A stretch of 64,000 nucleotides of DNA from Plazaster borealis (GCA_021014325.1 CM037457.1:5066721-5130720), one strand, 5' to 3'. Positions 50,525 through 63,249 are shown, counted from the stretch's first letter. Made by a program: numbers and translations. Notes: generated by a model from the sequence alone, not told the origin.

Positions 50525-50884
50525 TAAAAGGCATCGTACACATTTGGTAATTGGAGCCTATTGTCTGTTTGAAACCTATATAGTTGTAGACCATAAAACT
50601 AACCTGTGAAAATTTCATTTCAAAAGGTGGTAGCGTTTTTGAGATATTGTCAAAAATCTGGAGGGGTTATTATGTCCACACAGGAAGAATAATCTGCATT
50701 GGAATACACACTCTGATTCAAAATATTTTGGGGATAAAAAGTGATATATTTTTCCATAACCGCAGTCATTTGAAGTAAGAAGTCTCTCAAAATGCATACT
50801 ATCCAAAGCTGCTGTACTTCTTACCAAGTAAGTTTTTTGCCATAAATTTTCAGAGTCATTACCAAACGTGTACGATGCCTTTAA
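50525..50884 (-). mobile_element. TTAA-type element, full copy
   Basis: Ends AGGCATCGTACACATTTGG and CCAAACGTGTACGATGCCT; right TTAA intact at 50881-50884, left now TAAA. Body with CCTGTGAAAATTTCATTTC and CTGTACTTCTTACCAAG. Confidence 0.85.
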
Positions 50885-51370
50885 CAAGTCAATAATATGA
50901 TTGCATAAAATCAAAAAGCTAAAGTTATAAATAAAAATATAAACAAATTTGAACAAATTAAAATACATTAAACACAAATAAATATAACATCAAATTCAAC
51001 AGAAAGAGAATTTGTTTACTCCCTTTTTAGAACTTTATAGCTTAACGCCTTCACAAAAACTTATTAGGCCTATTTCCAATCAAAATTTGCATCATTCAAA
51101 ATACCATGTCATGATACTATCTGTAACTGGTATCCTGCTTTTTGTTTGTTAAGCAGAAAATTGTTAAGTAATATTTTCTGCTTTATCAAAAGCAGTTCTG
51201 ATTGGGTCTTGATACTAGTCTGTAACAATTGAAGCTGCTCTTCATTGTGCAGGTCAGTGAGCTCAGCTCAGCAGGAAGTTGTATACCTGTAGTACAATCA
51301 CTCTGTCCATTGTTTTGACACATCATAACGTGACCTACATTGTACTTGTGAAATAACTTAATTGGATTAC

Positions 51371-51714
51371 TTAAAGGCCCTGTACACTATTGGTAAGATC
51401 GAAAAACACAACTGTTCACAGATTCACACACAACTTACATGATTTAAAGTAAGTAATGGTAGAAAGGGTTCCTTAAAATAGTTCTGCCTAAAATGCTATC
51501 ATTTCTGAGAAATGAGTAAAACAATAGTTTTTATCACGCGCGATAATTTTGAAAAAACAGAAAACACATAAGGTCTCTTTTCACTATTTTCTCGTGATCT
51601 CGATGACCAATTGAGCTAAAACTTTCACAGGTTTGTTTGTTCATGCATATGTTGAATCACACATAATGTGGACACTGATTTTGAGCTGTTACCAAAAGTG
51701 TACAATACCTTTAA
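51371..51714 (+). mobile_element. TTAA-flanked element, full copy
   Basis: TTAA, AGGCCCTGTACACTATTGG ... TACAATACCT, TTAA. Worn relatives at about 4979-5270, 52,110-52,479 and 58,230-58,450 share CACTATTTTCTCGTGA and GTTCACAGATT words. Confidence 0.85.
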
Positions 51715-53208
51715 GACTCTTATTCCACCATTGAAGGTTTGAGTGGATAGCATTGGAAAGGTCAGAAAATGACATTAGAGGGGTTGATTATAATTGTCAT
51801 CTAGAAACACATGGTGCATTACCAGACCTGGATTTCACACAATAACGAAGATTCATCTTAAGATGAGTTTGTCAATACTGCCACAGTAATTTGTATTGTG
51901 ACATCACACTTTGCTTTCAGCATGTTAAGATTGATAAACTGTTAAGATCGATCTTAGCTCTTTGTGAAATCGGCCCCAAGCCTTGTTGCCAGCAAGCGAG
52001 ATCAAGCGGGTTATAGTGAAGCCATCAGAGGTGTACATGTATACGTACAGTTAAGGCATTTTATTTTTGTGGGATACACGTGGAATTGACTTTTTGATGG
52101 CATGAAGGTGCCTTACAAGCAAATGTACAGTATTGGTAATTGTCAAAGACCAGTATCCACACTTGATGTGACCAAACATCTACATCAAATAATAAACTTG
52201 TGAAATTTTAAGCTAAATCGGTCTCGGAATCATGAGAAAACAGTGAAAAACCCATCAATATCTTCACTGTTTTCAAACATCGGATTTTATCACCAGTGAT
52301 AAAGACTAATTGTTTTACTAATTTCCTAAAAACTATAGCATTTCAAGCAAAACTATTTCAAGGGAAGTTTTCCACCAAGACCATCTTTATACCATATGTT
52401 ATGTGCAAATCTGTGAACATTTATATTTTCAACTTTACCAATGTCTGTTCCTTGCTCTATGGTTGTACACACCCTTTAACGGCAAATTTCCTTGCACGAC
52501 AAGCACATTTTTTTCATATTTTGCCTGCCTGTATGTTGTTTTCTTGTATCAATAGCCAAATAAATAAATGATAACAACGTTTGTTTTACTTGATTTGCAT
52601 CATGTAATGTTGGTCCACACGTGCCTTCACGTGGTAAAAAATACTGCAAATTGCTGAGTGACATTGTTATCAATCAAAGTAGAAACATCTAAGACTGAAA
52701 GACTTTATATCGTTCAAGAACATCAGGCCAGGAATTTCATCTTTGAGAAGGCAAGGCTATTTTCAATTTGCAAAGAGCACTTCCATTGGAAAGTCTTAAT
52801 GTCTATGGGAAACTTTTGAAGGGACACCAAGGCTAATACCAGGGGCAACAGAGGCCATGGCCTCAGTGGCATATGTAATTCTAGGCCTGGAAGATTTACA
52901 TCAGAGTATTATAATGCAAGACCAACAAAAAAATTGCAATTTTGTTTGTATCTACTGTCTGACCTTTCAGTATAATCCACTGTGGTTTTGAATGATGTCT
53001 ACATGCCAACCTGGAGTATCATATCGTCGCTCCGACCACAAAGTTGCTCCTGTTAAAAATCACAAAATTTTGCAAATTGGTTTTTATACAAGTTATTAAA
53101 ATACTCATTACTTTTAACATTTTCAGCAAGTACTTACCTAATATGTAGTTTCGTAATGACACTAATTAGTAGGAACGACGTATCACTAGATTTGCCATTT
53201 TGTGTTTC

Positions 53209-53640
53209 CACGAAGTGACCTATGATGGTACGCCCACTTTACCAATGATAAAAAGTGCTATAGCACAGTTCCGGCTAGCGTGTATAAATTTTGCCTTGTC
53301 ACGAAGTGACCTATTCAAAGCATAGTTTTTTCACAAAGTGACCTATTGAAGTCTTTTTTAGATTCAAATATTTTAGTGAGAAATTACCTCTTTCTCAAAA
53401 ACTACATGTACGTTACTTCAGAGGGAGTCGTTTCTCACAGTGTATTATACTATCATATCAACAGCTCCCCGTTGCTCGTTACCAAGTAAGTTTTTATGCT
53501 AATATATATTTTGAGTAATTACCAAACGTGTCCAGTGCCTTTAACAAATAGCAACTTGAAAAATAGTGCAACTTCAATCAAGATTTTCTCCAAACACAGA
53601 TTTTTTTGCTATGGACAAGCTTGGTCACTTCGTGGAACGA
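53209..53640. mobile_element. Second fold-back element with CACGAAGTGACC words
   Basis: Left arm TTCCACGAAGTGACCTATG plus further CAAAGTGACCTATT copies to 53,350; right end GGTCACTTCGTGGAA at about 53,623-53,637. A truncated TTAA-type element fills 53,370-53,544. The shared ACGAAGTGACC word suggests kinship with 8843-9463. Confidence 0.75.
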
Positions 53641-54250
53641 GCGACGATATTAAGTGGTGAATATAAATGCAGTACATTGTACGCAGTCAACCATGATACT
53701 GTCGGACCAATCAATTTCATCCAAGATTTTGAATCAATGATACGTAGATAAACTATGCCAGCCTGCAATATCAACATCATAGGGCCTATCATGTTGTGAA
53801 CATATTAGCGGAGTACGGAGTTTACCATCCTACTGTCTGACCATTCAATGTCATCCAAGGTTTTGATTGATAGATAAACTACGCCAGCCTGTAATATCAT
53901 ATCATGTGGTGAACGTATTGTATAATGGAGTACACCGTTTACCATCCCACTGTCTGACCATTCAATATCATCCAAGATTTTGATTGAACTACGTCAGCTT
54001 GCAATATCATATCATGTGATGAATACACTGGACAAAGTCACCCTCCCCCCTCCAACTGCCTGACCATTGAATATTAACCACTACGGTTTTGAATGAATAC
54101 GCTACAAACATATGCCAGCCTGCAATATGATATGGTAAGGTGAAATGCTACACAGTCATCCCTCCTACAACTGTGGTTTTGAATGATGGATAATAACGCT
54201 ATGTCAGCTGCAGCAGGATATCAGGTGCTGCATGGATACATGTACATGAT
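53641..54250 (+). repeat. Irregular repeats of a ~110-130-bp unit
   Basis: The phrase CC(A/C)ACTGTCTGACCATTCAAT, ATCCAAGRTTTTGATTG and CCAGCCTGCAATATCATATC recurs four to five times between 52,970 and 54,200 with variable spacing: an old, degraded tandem array that starts before the fold-back element. Confidence 0.65.
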
Positions 54251-55169
54251 AGTACCGCAATTTCCTGCGAACAAGATGCGACTTATCTGACTTTCAAAGG
54301 TAAAAAAAAAAACCACTGCGTCTTATCTAATGGAGTGCCTTATCTGATATCTCTTGAGATCATTGTGATGATCACTGGGTGTGAAATCTTACATTTATAC
54401 TGAAAAATAATCCTTTCTTTCCTCCAGGGTAAACCTACGTGTTATCATTTTTATTAAATTCAAACAGTACACCCGTTGTGTATTTTTAACAAGCTTTGAT
54501 GAAACTTACCGAAGAACGAAGTTACTGGCTATGCTGCTCCCCATAATAATAATAATAATACCTGGCACGAAGCAGCGATGACCCATGCTGTACACAGCTA
54601 TACAGTGTACAGTGGCATACTAAGGTCTTTAGTTATCAAGTTGTTTTTGTATGTTATCATGTAATGCACTGTTAGATTTTCGCCAACAGAGAGCATTCGT
54701 TCTTATTGTGAAAATGTTGTTGTGAAAGCGCCCTCTAGCGTTCGGTGGTTCTTGCACGTATATTGCAGTGTGCAAAAAAGCGAGATAAAGACTAGCAGCC
54801 CATTCATTGGGAAACGTTGGGACATGTGTGAGTGCCCGCTCTTTGTGTTAACAAGAAAGGCCACAAAGCTATGTTTTTAGAAAAATAATCTTTAGAATGA
54901 AAATTTTAAAATTTATAGAAAGAAGTGATGTTCTACTGGTGTTTGTGGTTAAAATAAATTACGATTTGTGTGATGGTAAATGTAATTAATTATACCAACA
55001 CACTGTACATGTATGTGGTGATGTATCAACAGTGATTGAAACCTGGCGAGCCTCTGTGTGTAAAGTCATGTTGCGTCTTATACGGCGGTGCGCCGTATAA
55101 AACACTTCTGGTGATTTTAGGGTTTCTGTGCCTTATACGCCGAGTGCCTTATACGCAGGAAATAACTGT
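54251..55169. mobile_element. Inverted-ended element with TGCGTCTTAT words
   Basis: Left end GCAATTTCCTGCGAACAAG and ATGCGACTTATCTGAC; right end GTGCCTTATACGCAGGAAAT with GCGTCTTATACGGCGG inside. The 900-bp interior has no long ORF, so it is non-autonomous. The ends recall pogo/Tigger-type repeats, but that is only an impression. Confidence 0.65.
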
Positions 55170-55369
55170 ACACACATTTAACTGTACATGTACACAGTAA
55201 GTTTTGTGTACAGTTGTGCCATATTACACAACCCATGCAATTGAGTGGTTATGAGTGGTTGGTCAACTCACTGGAAAATGGTCTCAAGAGAAGAGGGGTT
55301 TTAAAAATATAAGAAACTCAATGAGTTTAAAAAAAAACAAAAAACTAGTTTTTATATAGAGCTTTATCT

Positions 55370-55725
55370 ACGGGCGTCTCAAAGCGCTTATCATTATTTA
55401 TTTCCAGAGAGGTTTTTTTAAAAGTAACACATTTTTTATGTAACGCATTGTTAAGGGTTTACAAGGTGCTTTGGCGCATTCAGCAGCCACTGCCAGAAAC
55501 ACTGGGGCGAGCCCTTTAGCGTTAAGTTTAACTGATTTCTTTTACGTGTATTAAACAAGACATGAGACCAACGATTTTACATCCCATCCGAAGGACGAAG
55601 CAGTAATGGTTAAGTGTCTTGCTTTGCAGAAGTGTCAAGACTGGGACTCAAACCCACACTCTGCTGATCAGAAACACCAGAGTTTGAGTCCGTTGCGCTT
55701 GACCGCTCGGCCATGACACCCACCA
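55370..55725 (-). mobile_element. tRNA-Leu SINE, near-complete copy
   Basis: Head 55630-55722 (GGGACTCAAACCC, GACCGCTCGGCCATGACAC), body with TCCCATCCGAAGGACGAAG, tail with GCGCTTATC at 55,390. Confidence 0.85.
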
Positions 55726-56480
55726 GCAAACTTTGGTTTGCCGCCTGAATTTGTACATGTGTGTTTGCTGGACAAGCCGTTATTCCAGTTGATTCGTTGC
55801 TGCAGTTTGTAGTGTGAGGGTTTCACTCAACAGTCAACTGACTCCCTGATGATAACACCTTCCCTCAATGCTATCTATGAACCCTGATTTCATTTCCGAT
55901 CAATCTTGTTTCTTCAATTTTGAGGGTGGCTAGAGACTCGAAGGACATTGGGAAAATTAAATGAGGTTCAGGACATTTTAAATGAATGCAGGGGAAGTAA
56001 CATTTTTTGTTATTGTGTGGAGAGTGAAGGAGTGGTTTAGGAACTGAGTCAGAGACGTGTAATTCACAGCACATGGATGGTGAAGATGTTCGGAAGTGGA
56101 GGAAGCATGATTCAATGGGGCAAAATTTGACAGCTCTGTCAGGATGAGGTACAAATCTCTTCATAAAAAAACCACAACAAATTTTATCTCGAGTTGCACC
56201 TGCGTTTAATTTTGAAAAGAGATGAAATTCTGTGTAAAAGGGAAATACTTTGAATGTACATTAATTTTGGGAAGGTTTTGTGTCGGGAAAAGTTCATGCT
56301 GATAAACTCTGCACCTGGTTTACTTTCCATGGATCAAGATTTGGGAAGTAATATTTCTTTATACAAAACATGCCCCCGGGCGTTTCCGATTAGCACTCAC
56401 AGTTGAATTTGTAGGACATCAAATTCTCTGTAGAGGGAAATAGGGTGAAACTGAAAGACACAGATTTGTACGGTATTCTT
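55726..56480. other. No gene seen
   Basis: Unique-looking sequence with short ORFs (up to 97 codons, minus strand, 55871-56164) that show no recognisable protein feature or splice frame. Confidence 0.4.
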
Positions 56481-56809
56481 GAAAACGCTTGTTTGTTGGA
56501 AAAGTTTGCCTTATGTAAACCAAGATTAGAGAATGCAATTTCTTACATAATCTGGAGCGGTTATGTCCACGCGGGAAGAATAATCTGCAATTGGAATAAA
56601 CAATCTGAGAAAAGTTACTGTCAGTAACGCTTCTCAGATTCAAATTTGTTGAGATAAAAAGTGATTTTTTTTTCCATAACCGCAGTACTTCAAAGTGAAA
56701 ACTTTCTCAAAATGCATTACACTGTCCAAAGCTGCTGTACTTCTTACCAAGTAAGTTTTTATTGCCATTAATTTTCAGAGTCATTACCAAACGTGTACAG
56801 ACCTTTTAA
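56480..56809 (-). mobile_element. TTAA-type element, partial
   Basis: Right end ACCAAACGTGTACAGACCT then TTAA at 56806-56809; internal AATCTGAGAAAAGTTACTGTC and AACGCTTCTCAGATTC. The left end is not clear. Confidence 0.7.
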
Positions 56810-57864
56810 GCAAGACACTTGTAACCATTATTCGAATGGGACGTAAAGCCGTAGGTCCTGTGTGTTGTGGAATGCACGTAAAAGAACCCAGTGCACTTAT
56901 CTTAAAGAGAAGGGGTTCGCCCTGGTGTTCCTGGTTTGATCGGCAGCATATTGCGCCACAGCACCTTGTAAACCATTACATGGTGCTATGCAAAGGAATA
57001 GGTCTCATACTTCAAAAACGTAGCTCCGCACACCTTGTAGGAAAAAAATACTGTGCGCTTTGATACACCCATTGGGTGTAATAAAGCGCTGTATAAGAAC
57101 TACGTATTATTATTGTTGATGAACAATTAATTGACCAATCAGAGTGCATAAACTCTCCGAGGTGTTTATTAATGTTACGTAACATATCATGTATTGTCGA
57201 TGAACAACTAATGAAGTATAATATTAATGCAATGTGATTTTATACCAGTGAAGTTGTACTGTAGGCCTACTGTACACTGATTTTGTACAACGAATGCACA
57301 CGAATCAGTACTTTTCATTGTCTATAATCCTGATTTGTATACCCCATGGTCAAGGCCGAGATTAACAAATAGATTTTTTCCTCGTTAAGCACATTATATT
57401 TATCTCACCGTAACAATCCACATGTGGCCCCATTTGCATACAAAAGAGTATGAGAGAAAAGAAGAAAGGTGGACAAAAAAACACGAACAGACATCAAAGA
57501 GAAATCCCCAACGCATCTGGCCAGAGTGCAGTATTGATTCCCTCTGAGGAAGTGTTTGATCAAAGTGGGGTAAATCACTGAAAAGGTGAAGAGAGAAAAC
57601 GAAACGGCACAGATGCTGGATTTACATAGCACTGTAAGGCTTTGTAATGTGCATGTAACCTACATAAAAATGGGCAGGGTTCAGTGTGCGCGTTAAGTAC
57701 AGAGTGGTTTAAAATACCTGCTCTAGAATACGGGGGGTGTGGGTACGAGTCCAGCCCCAGTAGCCAGGGTGGATTTTTTTTCCCCCCGCAGAACTTGGAA
57801 ATTACCGAGATACAGTGCTTTCCATATGTGTGTTGGGATAAAAGCAAAATATACATTTGTGTAC

Positions 57865-58220
57865 ATGTTAAGAGCACCGGACTGGAGCTCCGGTGTTTCG
57901 GTATTATCAGCAGAGTGTGGGTTCGAGTCCCGGTTGTTTGTGTCCTTGAGCAAGATACATGTACTTTACCATAATTGCTTGGTCCTTCAGATGAGGGACA
58001 TTAAGTAGTAGGTCCTGTGTACTAGGATCAGTAGTGTATTTAAAAGAACCTGGCAGCACAGTTATTATGGAAGAGTAGGGGTTAACCCCAGTGTTTCTGG
58101 TTCACAAAGCATAATAGCAAGCACCCTTGTTCACAGGTTTCCCCAGGCTTGCGAGCTACAGTGATTAAGTTCACTTATGAGGCATCCTTGGTTTCATTAC
58201 CAGAAATATATTATAACAAT
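57865..58220 (+). mobile_element. tRNA-Leu SINE, variant subfamily
   Basis: Head without its first bases (TTAAGAGCACCGGACTGGAG, GGTTCGAGTCC) and a body of the 10440-type (CACAGTTATTATGGAAGAG, AGTGTTTCTGGTTCACA). A headless body of the main subfamily lies at 56,810-57,115. Confidence 0.8.
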
Positions 58221-58959
58221 AATAATAATATGCATCATTGGTAAAATTGATATTAACAAATATAATTTATGTAAATGCCTGAGTGAAATGCTATAAAGTT
58301 TTTGAGTAAAACAGGCATTTTTTCCTGATTCCAATTGACCGATTGAGCTTTTGAATTTTACTCTCACTGGTTTGTTGTTTAATTTATCTGGTCAAGTAAA
58401 GTGCGAAGACTGGTCTTTGACAATTGCCAATGTTGTTTGCATGCTTTAAGCAGAAAATATGTGTATGGGAAATTCTATGGTTGCTCACATTTGCAAAGGC
58501 CACAAAATTTGGAAACATACCGACGATTTCACGAAACTTTACGCAACTGTTATCTTGCGCATCATTCATTGCTTAAGTTGTGCAACACTAACACAAGAAA
58601 TCTTGCGCATTGTGGACTTAACCTAAGTTGCGTAAAAATTCATGAAATTGGCTGTCAACCTTCTTAATAATTTTGGTTGCTTGATACACAGGTATGCTGT
58701 ATTTTGCTTTTGATATTTAACATATCTCAACAAACAATAAGGGGGGGGGAATTAAAAATCAAATTTATTCTGACTTATAATATTTATAGTAATAATAATA
58801 ATGATGTACATTTATAATTTGCCATGTCTGTCGTAAGTGACACTCCTGGCGCCGAATTATCAAATCTTGTGGGAATGCTAAGAATGATTTGATGAGACAA
58901 AGCAACCATAATACAACACCTTGAAAGCGACGTTAAGGTAGTGCGCATTGCTGCCAGAC

Positions 58960-59205
58960 CATACCAGAAACACTAGGGCGAACCCCTTCTCTTTATGATA
59001 AGTGCACTGGGTTCTTTTACGTGCATTACACAACACACGGGACTTGCGGCTTTACGTCCCATCCGAAGGACGAAGCAATAATGGTTAAGTGCCTTGCTTA
59101 AGGACACAAGTGTCAAGACCGGGACTTGAACCCACACTCTGCTGATCAGAAATGCCACAGCTTGGGTCTAGTGTGCTTGACCACTCCGCCACGACACACC
59201 ATTTC
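58960..59205 (-). mobile_element. tRNA-Leu SINE
   Basis: Head 59115-59200 (GGGACTTGAACCC, CACTCCGCCACGACAC) and body to about 58,960 (GAACCCCTTCTCTTTATG, GTTCTTTTACGTGCAT). Well preserved. Confidence 0.85.
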
Positions 59206-59682
59206 TGTGAACGAGGTGATCAATGAATTACCTGTGGGAATGCCTACAGGTACATTGTACATGTACTGTACATTGGTACGCAGGTCATGTACACCATGTA
59301 CATGTACCAGTGTACTTATTGTTTTTGGACATGTACTGAATATTATTTTTTGTACTACAAGTTTATGTGTCATTGCATTAATTGGCTAGAAAACAATGTA
59401 CAATTTTTATGATGTGCATACATGCTGTATATTAGAGCACTTCACATGCAAAATTAATAACTTGTTGTTTATATGGGTGAAGTCATGCGTACTACGTACA
59501 AGGCCATTTAAGAACCAATTAAAACCAGTTGACCTTAAAACTGCTGCAAATGCATACATTGATGCAGCGGTGAACGGGGTATGAAGGCATCTGTTACTCA
59601 GTACATCATTAAATTGGGTTTGTATTTTTCTTATTTGATTATAAAAGGACGAGTCAGTAAATGTTTCTAGACAAAAATTATA

Positions 59683-59822
59683 AAGACGAGCAGAGTATAC
59701 TGTTCGAAACGTCGAGACCACACCGGCTCTTTTCAGAGCCAGTAGGCTCTTTTCAGAGCCAGCACTCCTCCCAAAGACATTTTACACATGGTTGTACCCG
59801 CAAGTTTACTCTTTATTTATAG
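59683..59822 (+). mobile_element. Solo arm of the hammerhead-like repeat
   Basis: Same sequence as the right part of 22567-22921: GACGAGCAGAGTATACTGTT, CGAAACGTC, GGCTCTTTTCAGAGCC (here duplicated) and ACATGGTTGTACCCGCAAG. Its stem GAGCAG/CTGTTC pairs perfectly. Confidence 0.75.
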
Positions 59823-59984
59823 TCATTCATAAGTGTTTGTGTTGTCATTTTGCAAAGAAATTAAATGTACTGTACATTATACTGTGCATTACTCACATTT
59901 TGTGGTGTACTTTCAAAAGAAGTATATGAAAATGATGTACCAGGGTTTGCCCTTGACTTTTTTAGTGCCTGGCCAATAGGACCT

Positions 59985-60235
59985 GGGCCCAATTTCATGG
60001 CTCTGCTTGCCGTAAGCAAAGAATCGGCGCTTACGGAAGCATGGAATTCCGCACTTACGTCAAGCGTATTTCACGGGTTAGCAGAGAATTTTTGCTTGTG
60101 CGCGTGCGTAGTCCACGTTACTAGGCATTATACGCTTACACAGCTAGCGCAGAAATTTGGCGCTTGCTCGGTAAGCGGAGAATGGTGATCGCAAGCGCAG
60201 AATTCGGCGGTAAGCAGAGCCATGAAATAGGGCCC
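59985..60235 (+). mobile_element. GGGCCC-ended element with paralogous empty site
   Basis: A 251-bp element with about 24-bp inverted ends (GGGCCCAATTTCATGGCTC). It splits a dispersed repeat exactly: the same repeat at about 35,470-35,660 runs through the point AGGACC|AGTTAGC without interruption. The interior is richer in CpG than the shorter family members. Confidence 0.9.
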
Positions 60236-60834
60236 AGTTAGCTTGTCATTTCACTAGTCTGTCAGCTTTTTCACTTGTCCGTATTTCTAATGAAATAGGG
60301 ATGCTTTTCAACACTGAACTAGCCAGCCGGACCACTTGGAGTGAATTTTGAATGGTCCTCAGGTGTTTTAACTGGCACTTGGCCAGCAGACCACTGTTAA
60401 GGGGAGAATGCTGAGTACTGTAAAAAGTACTGTATCATACCCTTGTAAAAAACAATTCAGTAATAAATAAATAATTTTATTTTTTTAATGTAACATTAGA
60501 CACTCCAAATAAGTATGGTATATGTACGTGTACATGCAATTAACAAAATCTGGGAAAAAGTGAGCCTAAATTTCTGTAATTTGAAAAAACCCAATGAGTT
60601 TAAATTACTTAATTACTGTTATAGGATTTGAGGCATTGCATGGTGAGGTATCAATATATTTGGTTTGCGGTAACACCATGTGTGTATCTACTTGCCAGGT
60701 ACAGTTTGTTGTTAGAGTTCTTAATTACTGTTCTTTTGCAATTAAGTGACAGATAAAAAAACGTACAAATTCAAACCAGGGTTCCAAAAAGGAACCCAGA
60801 CAACACTCTGAATAAAGCATGGGTTATACTGACT

Positions 60835-61130
60835 GTGAATGGGAATGCGATGGGAATGCGATGTGACGTGAATCACAAATTCGCAACGAACAACTTGAAC
60901 ATTTGCAGCGAAAACAGAACTGTGGCGTCAAATTCGCTTTGAACGGAGCATTCTCAGGAAGTTTGAACCGGGCTGCGAATGCGATGTGTATTTTGACATC
61001 ACAAATTCGCAACGAACAGTTTGGAAGAGTTGAGCTGTCTTCTGAAACATTCGCAGCGAAAACAGAGCTGTGACGTCAACTTCGCTTTGTACAAAGCATT
61101 CTCAGGAAGTATGAACCAGGCTTTAGACAT
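60835..61130 (+). repeat. 126-bp tandem duplication
   Basis: Two copies with a period of about 126 bp sharing CACAAATTCGCAACGAACA, GCAGCGAAAACAGA and CATTCTCAGGAAGT. Possibly an internal expansion of a short mobile element, as its end (GAACCAGGCTT) looks like a terminal repeat. Confidence 0.75.
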
Positions 61131-61585
61131 TGATTAAAAAAGGCCCATTTTGTGGGGGACTACTTGACTAGCAAAAATGTTATACCCAAAATGCCCTAGT
61201 TCTGTAGGTTGAAAGACAACAACCCCAGGATACAGTTTATTGGACCATTCTTCCACAATCCCTAAAAAGCAGTGACCTTCAAATGTTTGATTAACTGAAA
61301 AAGCTGTGGGTTTTTACAAATTATTCTCAAGGCTTTGCGCATGTTTTTGTCACTATTTAGTGAAGTCCATTTCTCATGGCTGTGATTCACCACCAGGTGG
61401 TGCCCTCTTTTGGTGATGAATTTTAAATTTCTTTGAGAGGGCAAATTTTGCAAAGGACACTTCCATTAGAAAATCTTAAAGTCTAGGGGAAACTTTTGAA
61501 GGGGCACCAAGGCCGAGACCAGGGCAACAGAGGCCATGGCCTCTGTGTAATTCCAGGCTTGTGATGAACATTTCTTTTTTGGTTG
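61131..61585. other. No gene seen
   Basis: Includes a worn dispersed repeat (GGCACCAAGGCCGAGACCAG ... GGCAACAGAGGCCATGGCCT) also found at about 52,730-52,890 and 29,160-29,340. Confidence 0.5.
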
Positions 61586-62035
61586 TTTGCTTGTTTGTTT
61601 GTTGTGTATTTTGTGTGTTTGTTTGCTCGTTGTTTTACTGTCTGCGTGTTATGTTGTTTGCTTGTTTGTTTGTTGTGTATTTGTGTGTTTGTTTGCTTGT
61701 TTGTTTTACTGTTTGCATGTTATGGTGTTTGCTTGTTTGTTTGTTGTGTATTTTGTGTGTTTGTTTGCTCGTTGTTTTACTGTTTGCATGTTATGGTGTT
61801 TGCTTGTTTGTTTGTTGTGTATTTTGTGTGTTTGTTTGCTCGTTGTTTTACTGTTTGCATGTTATGGTGTTTGCTTGTTTGTTTGTTGTGTATTTTGTGG
61901 GTTTGTTTGCTTGTTTGTTTTACTGTCTGCATGTTATGTTGTTTGCTTGTTTGTTTGTTTGTTGTGTATTTTGTGTGTTTGTTTGCTCGTTGTTTTACTG
62001 TCTGCATGTTATGTTATGTTGTCTGTTTGTCTTGT
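61586..62035 (+). repeat. 71-bp T/G-rich minisatellite, about 6 copies
   Basis: Units of 71 bp rich in GTTT, each with a TTTTACTGT(C/T)TGCATGTTATG core; copies start near 61651, 61722, 61793 and 61864. Because 71 is not a multiple of 3 and the unit lacks stops, all three + frames stay open for 150-200 codons of Cys/Leu/Phe/Val repeats. No gene is implied. Confidence 0.95.
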
Positions 62036-62563
62036 GGGGGTGTTCAAATGTTTTTGATAAATTTTTCAAAATATTTTGTAATAACGTTTTTAGTATTCTT
62101 ATTTAGTATTTGTATGATCACGGGCTTGTGGAAGACACATCTTTTTGATGACAGTTTTAAAACGGTTGTACTTCCTTAGACTACTCCTGGTCAAGGTGTT
62201 TTTAGTTTCCAGAATTTTTTAAATGAGTTAAATTTAAATTTTTAATTTTTTTTTTTTTTTAAATGAGTAAATAAATTAATAGTAAAAAACGACAGTGGAA
62301 ATGTCTTTACTGCACATTATTTCCCTACTGTCAGACTGTAGAGAAAACTTGAAAGTATGACACATGTTTACATCATTTTGTTTTGAAGGAGGAATTTTTT
62401 TCCGTCCACATCTGCAGGTGTGATGAACACATTAATATAATCACCTCTAAAAAGATGAATGTTGTATCGATTGATATTCATTTGTTGTTAAAAATGTGCC
62501 CTTGAGACAGGGAAAACAAATCACTGACGCATTCATCATGAAAATCTATGACATGTAAATCCT
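62036..62563. other. No gene seen
   Basis: A/T-rich sequence after the 71-bp array, with a T14 run at 62,247. No element ends recognised. Confidence 0.4.
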
Positions 62564-63249
62564 TTAAAGGGTCTTGATACCTCTGGTAATCACTCTGAAA
62601 ATTAATAGCAATAAAAAAACCTACTTGGTAAGAAGTACAGCAGCTTTGGATAGTATAATGCATTTTGAGAAACTTTTTACTTCAAAGTACTGCGGTTATG
62701 GAAAAAATATATCACTTTTTATCCCAACAAATATTAATCTAAGAAGCGTTACTGCTTGCAGTAACGTTTCTCAGATTGTGTATTCCAATTGCAGATTATT
62801 CTTCCTGCGTGGACATAACCGCTCCAGATTTTTGGCAATATCTCAAAAAACGCTAACACCTTTTGAAATGGAATTTCCACAGGTTAGTTTTTTGGTACAT
62901 GTATATATCTACAACTATATATATAATGAGTAGGGTAGATGGCCTTAGCTTTCGATCCAGACCGGACCTTCTTCAGAGGCATAAAACAAGTACAAACAAA
63001 TACATATCCATTTATAGAAAAAGAGAGGGGAAAGGGATTAAGGGAAGGATCCAGAAAGAAGCGGGAAAATTATAGCCAATCAAAGTTTCTATTTCAGAAA
63101 CAATTGGTGGCTATGAACCAATAGGAGTAAAGTGGTGAGGACAAAGGATGTATAGTATGAAAGGATGGATTACTGGACTATATATATATATAGGATTGAA
63201 ACAAACAATGGGTTCCAATAAAAAACGTATAGGCCTACAATCCCTTTAA
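62564..63249 (+). mobile_element. TTAA-flanked element carrying a nested insertion
   Basis: TTAA at 62564-62567 and 63246-63249. Compared with the copy at 44.9-45.3 kb, about 263 bp (62921-63183) is inserted in a TA-rich spot, between CTACAACTATA and TATAGGATTG. The insert carries a hammerhead-like motif on the - strand. Confidence 0.82.

Noticed and set aside
61561..62179. Overlapping 156-198-codon + strand ORFs rich in Cys/Leu/Phe/Val
   Set aside because: They are frame shadows of the 71-bp T/G-rich tandem array, open in all three frames because the unit has no stop; no splice or promoter context.
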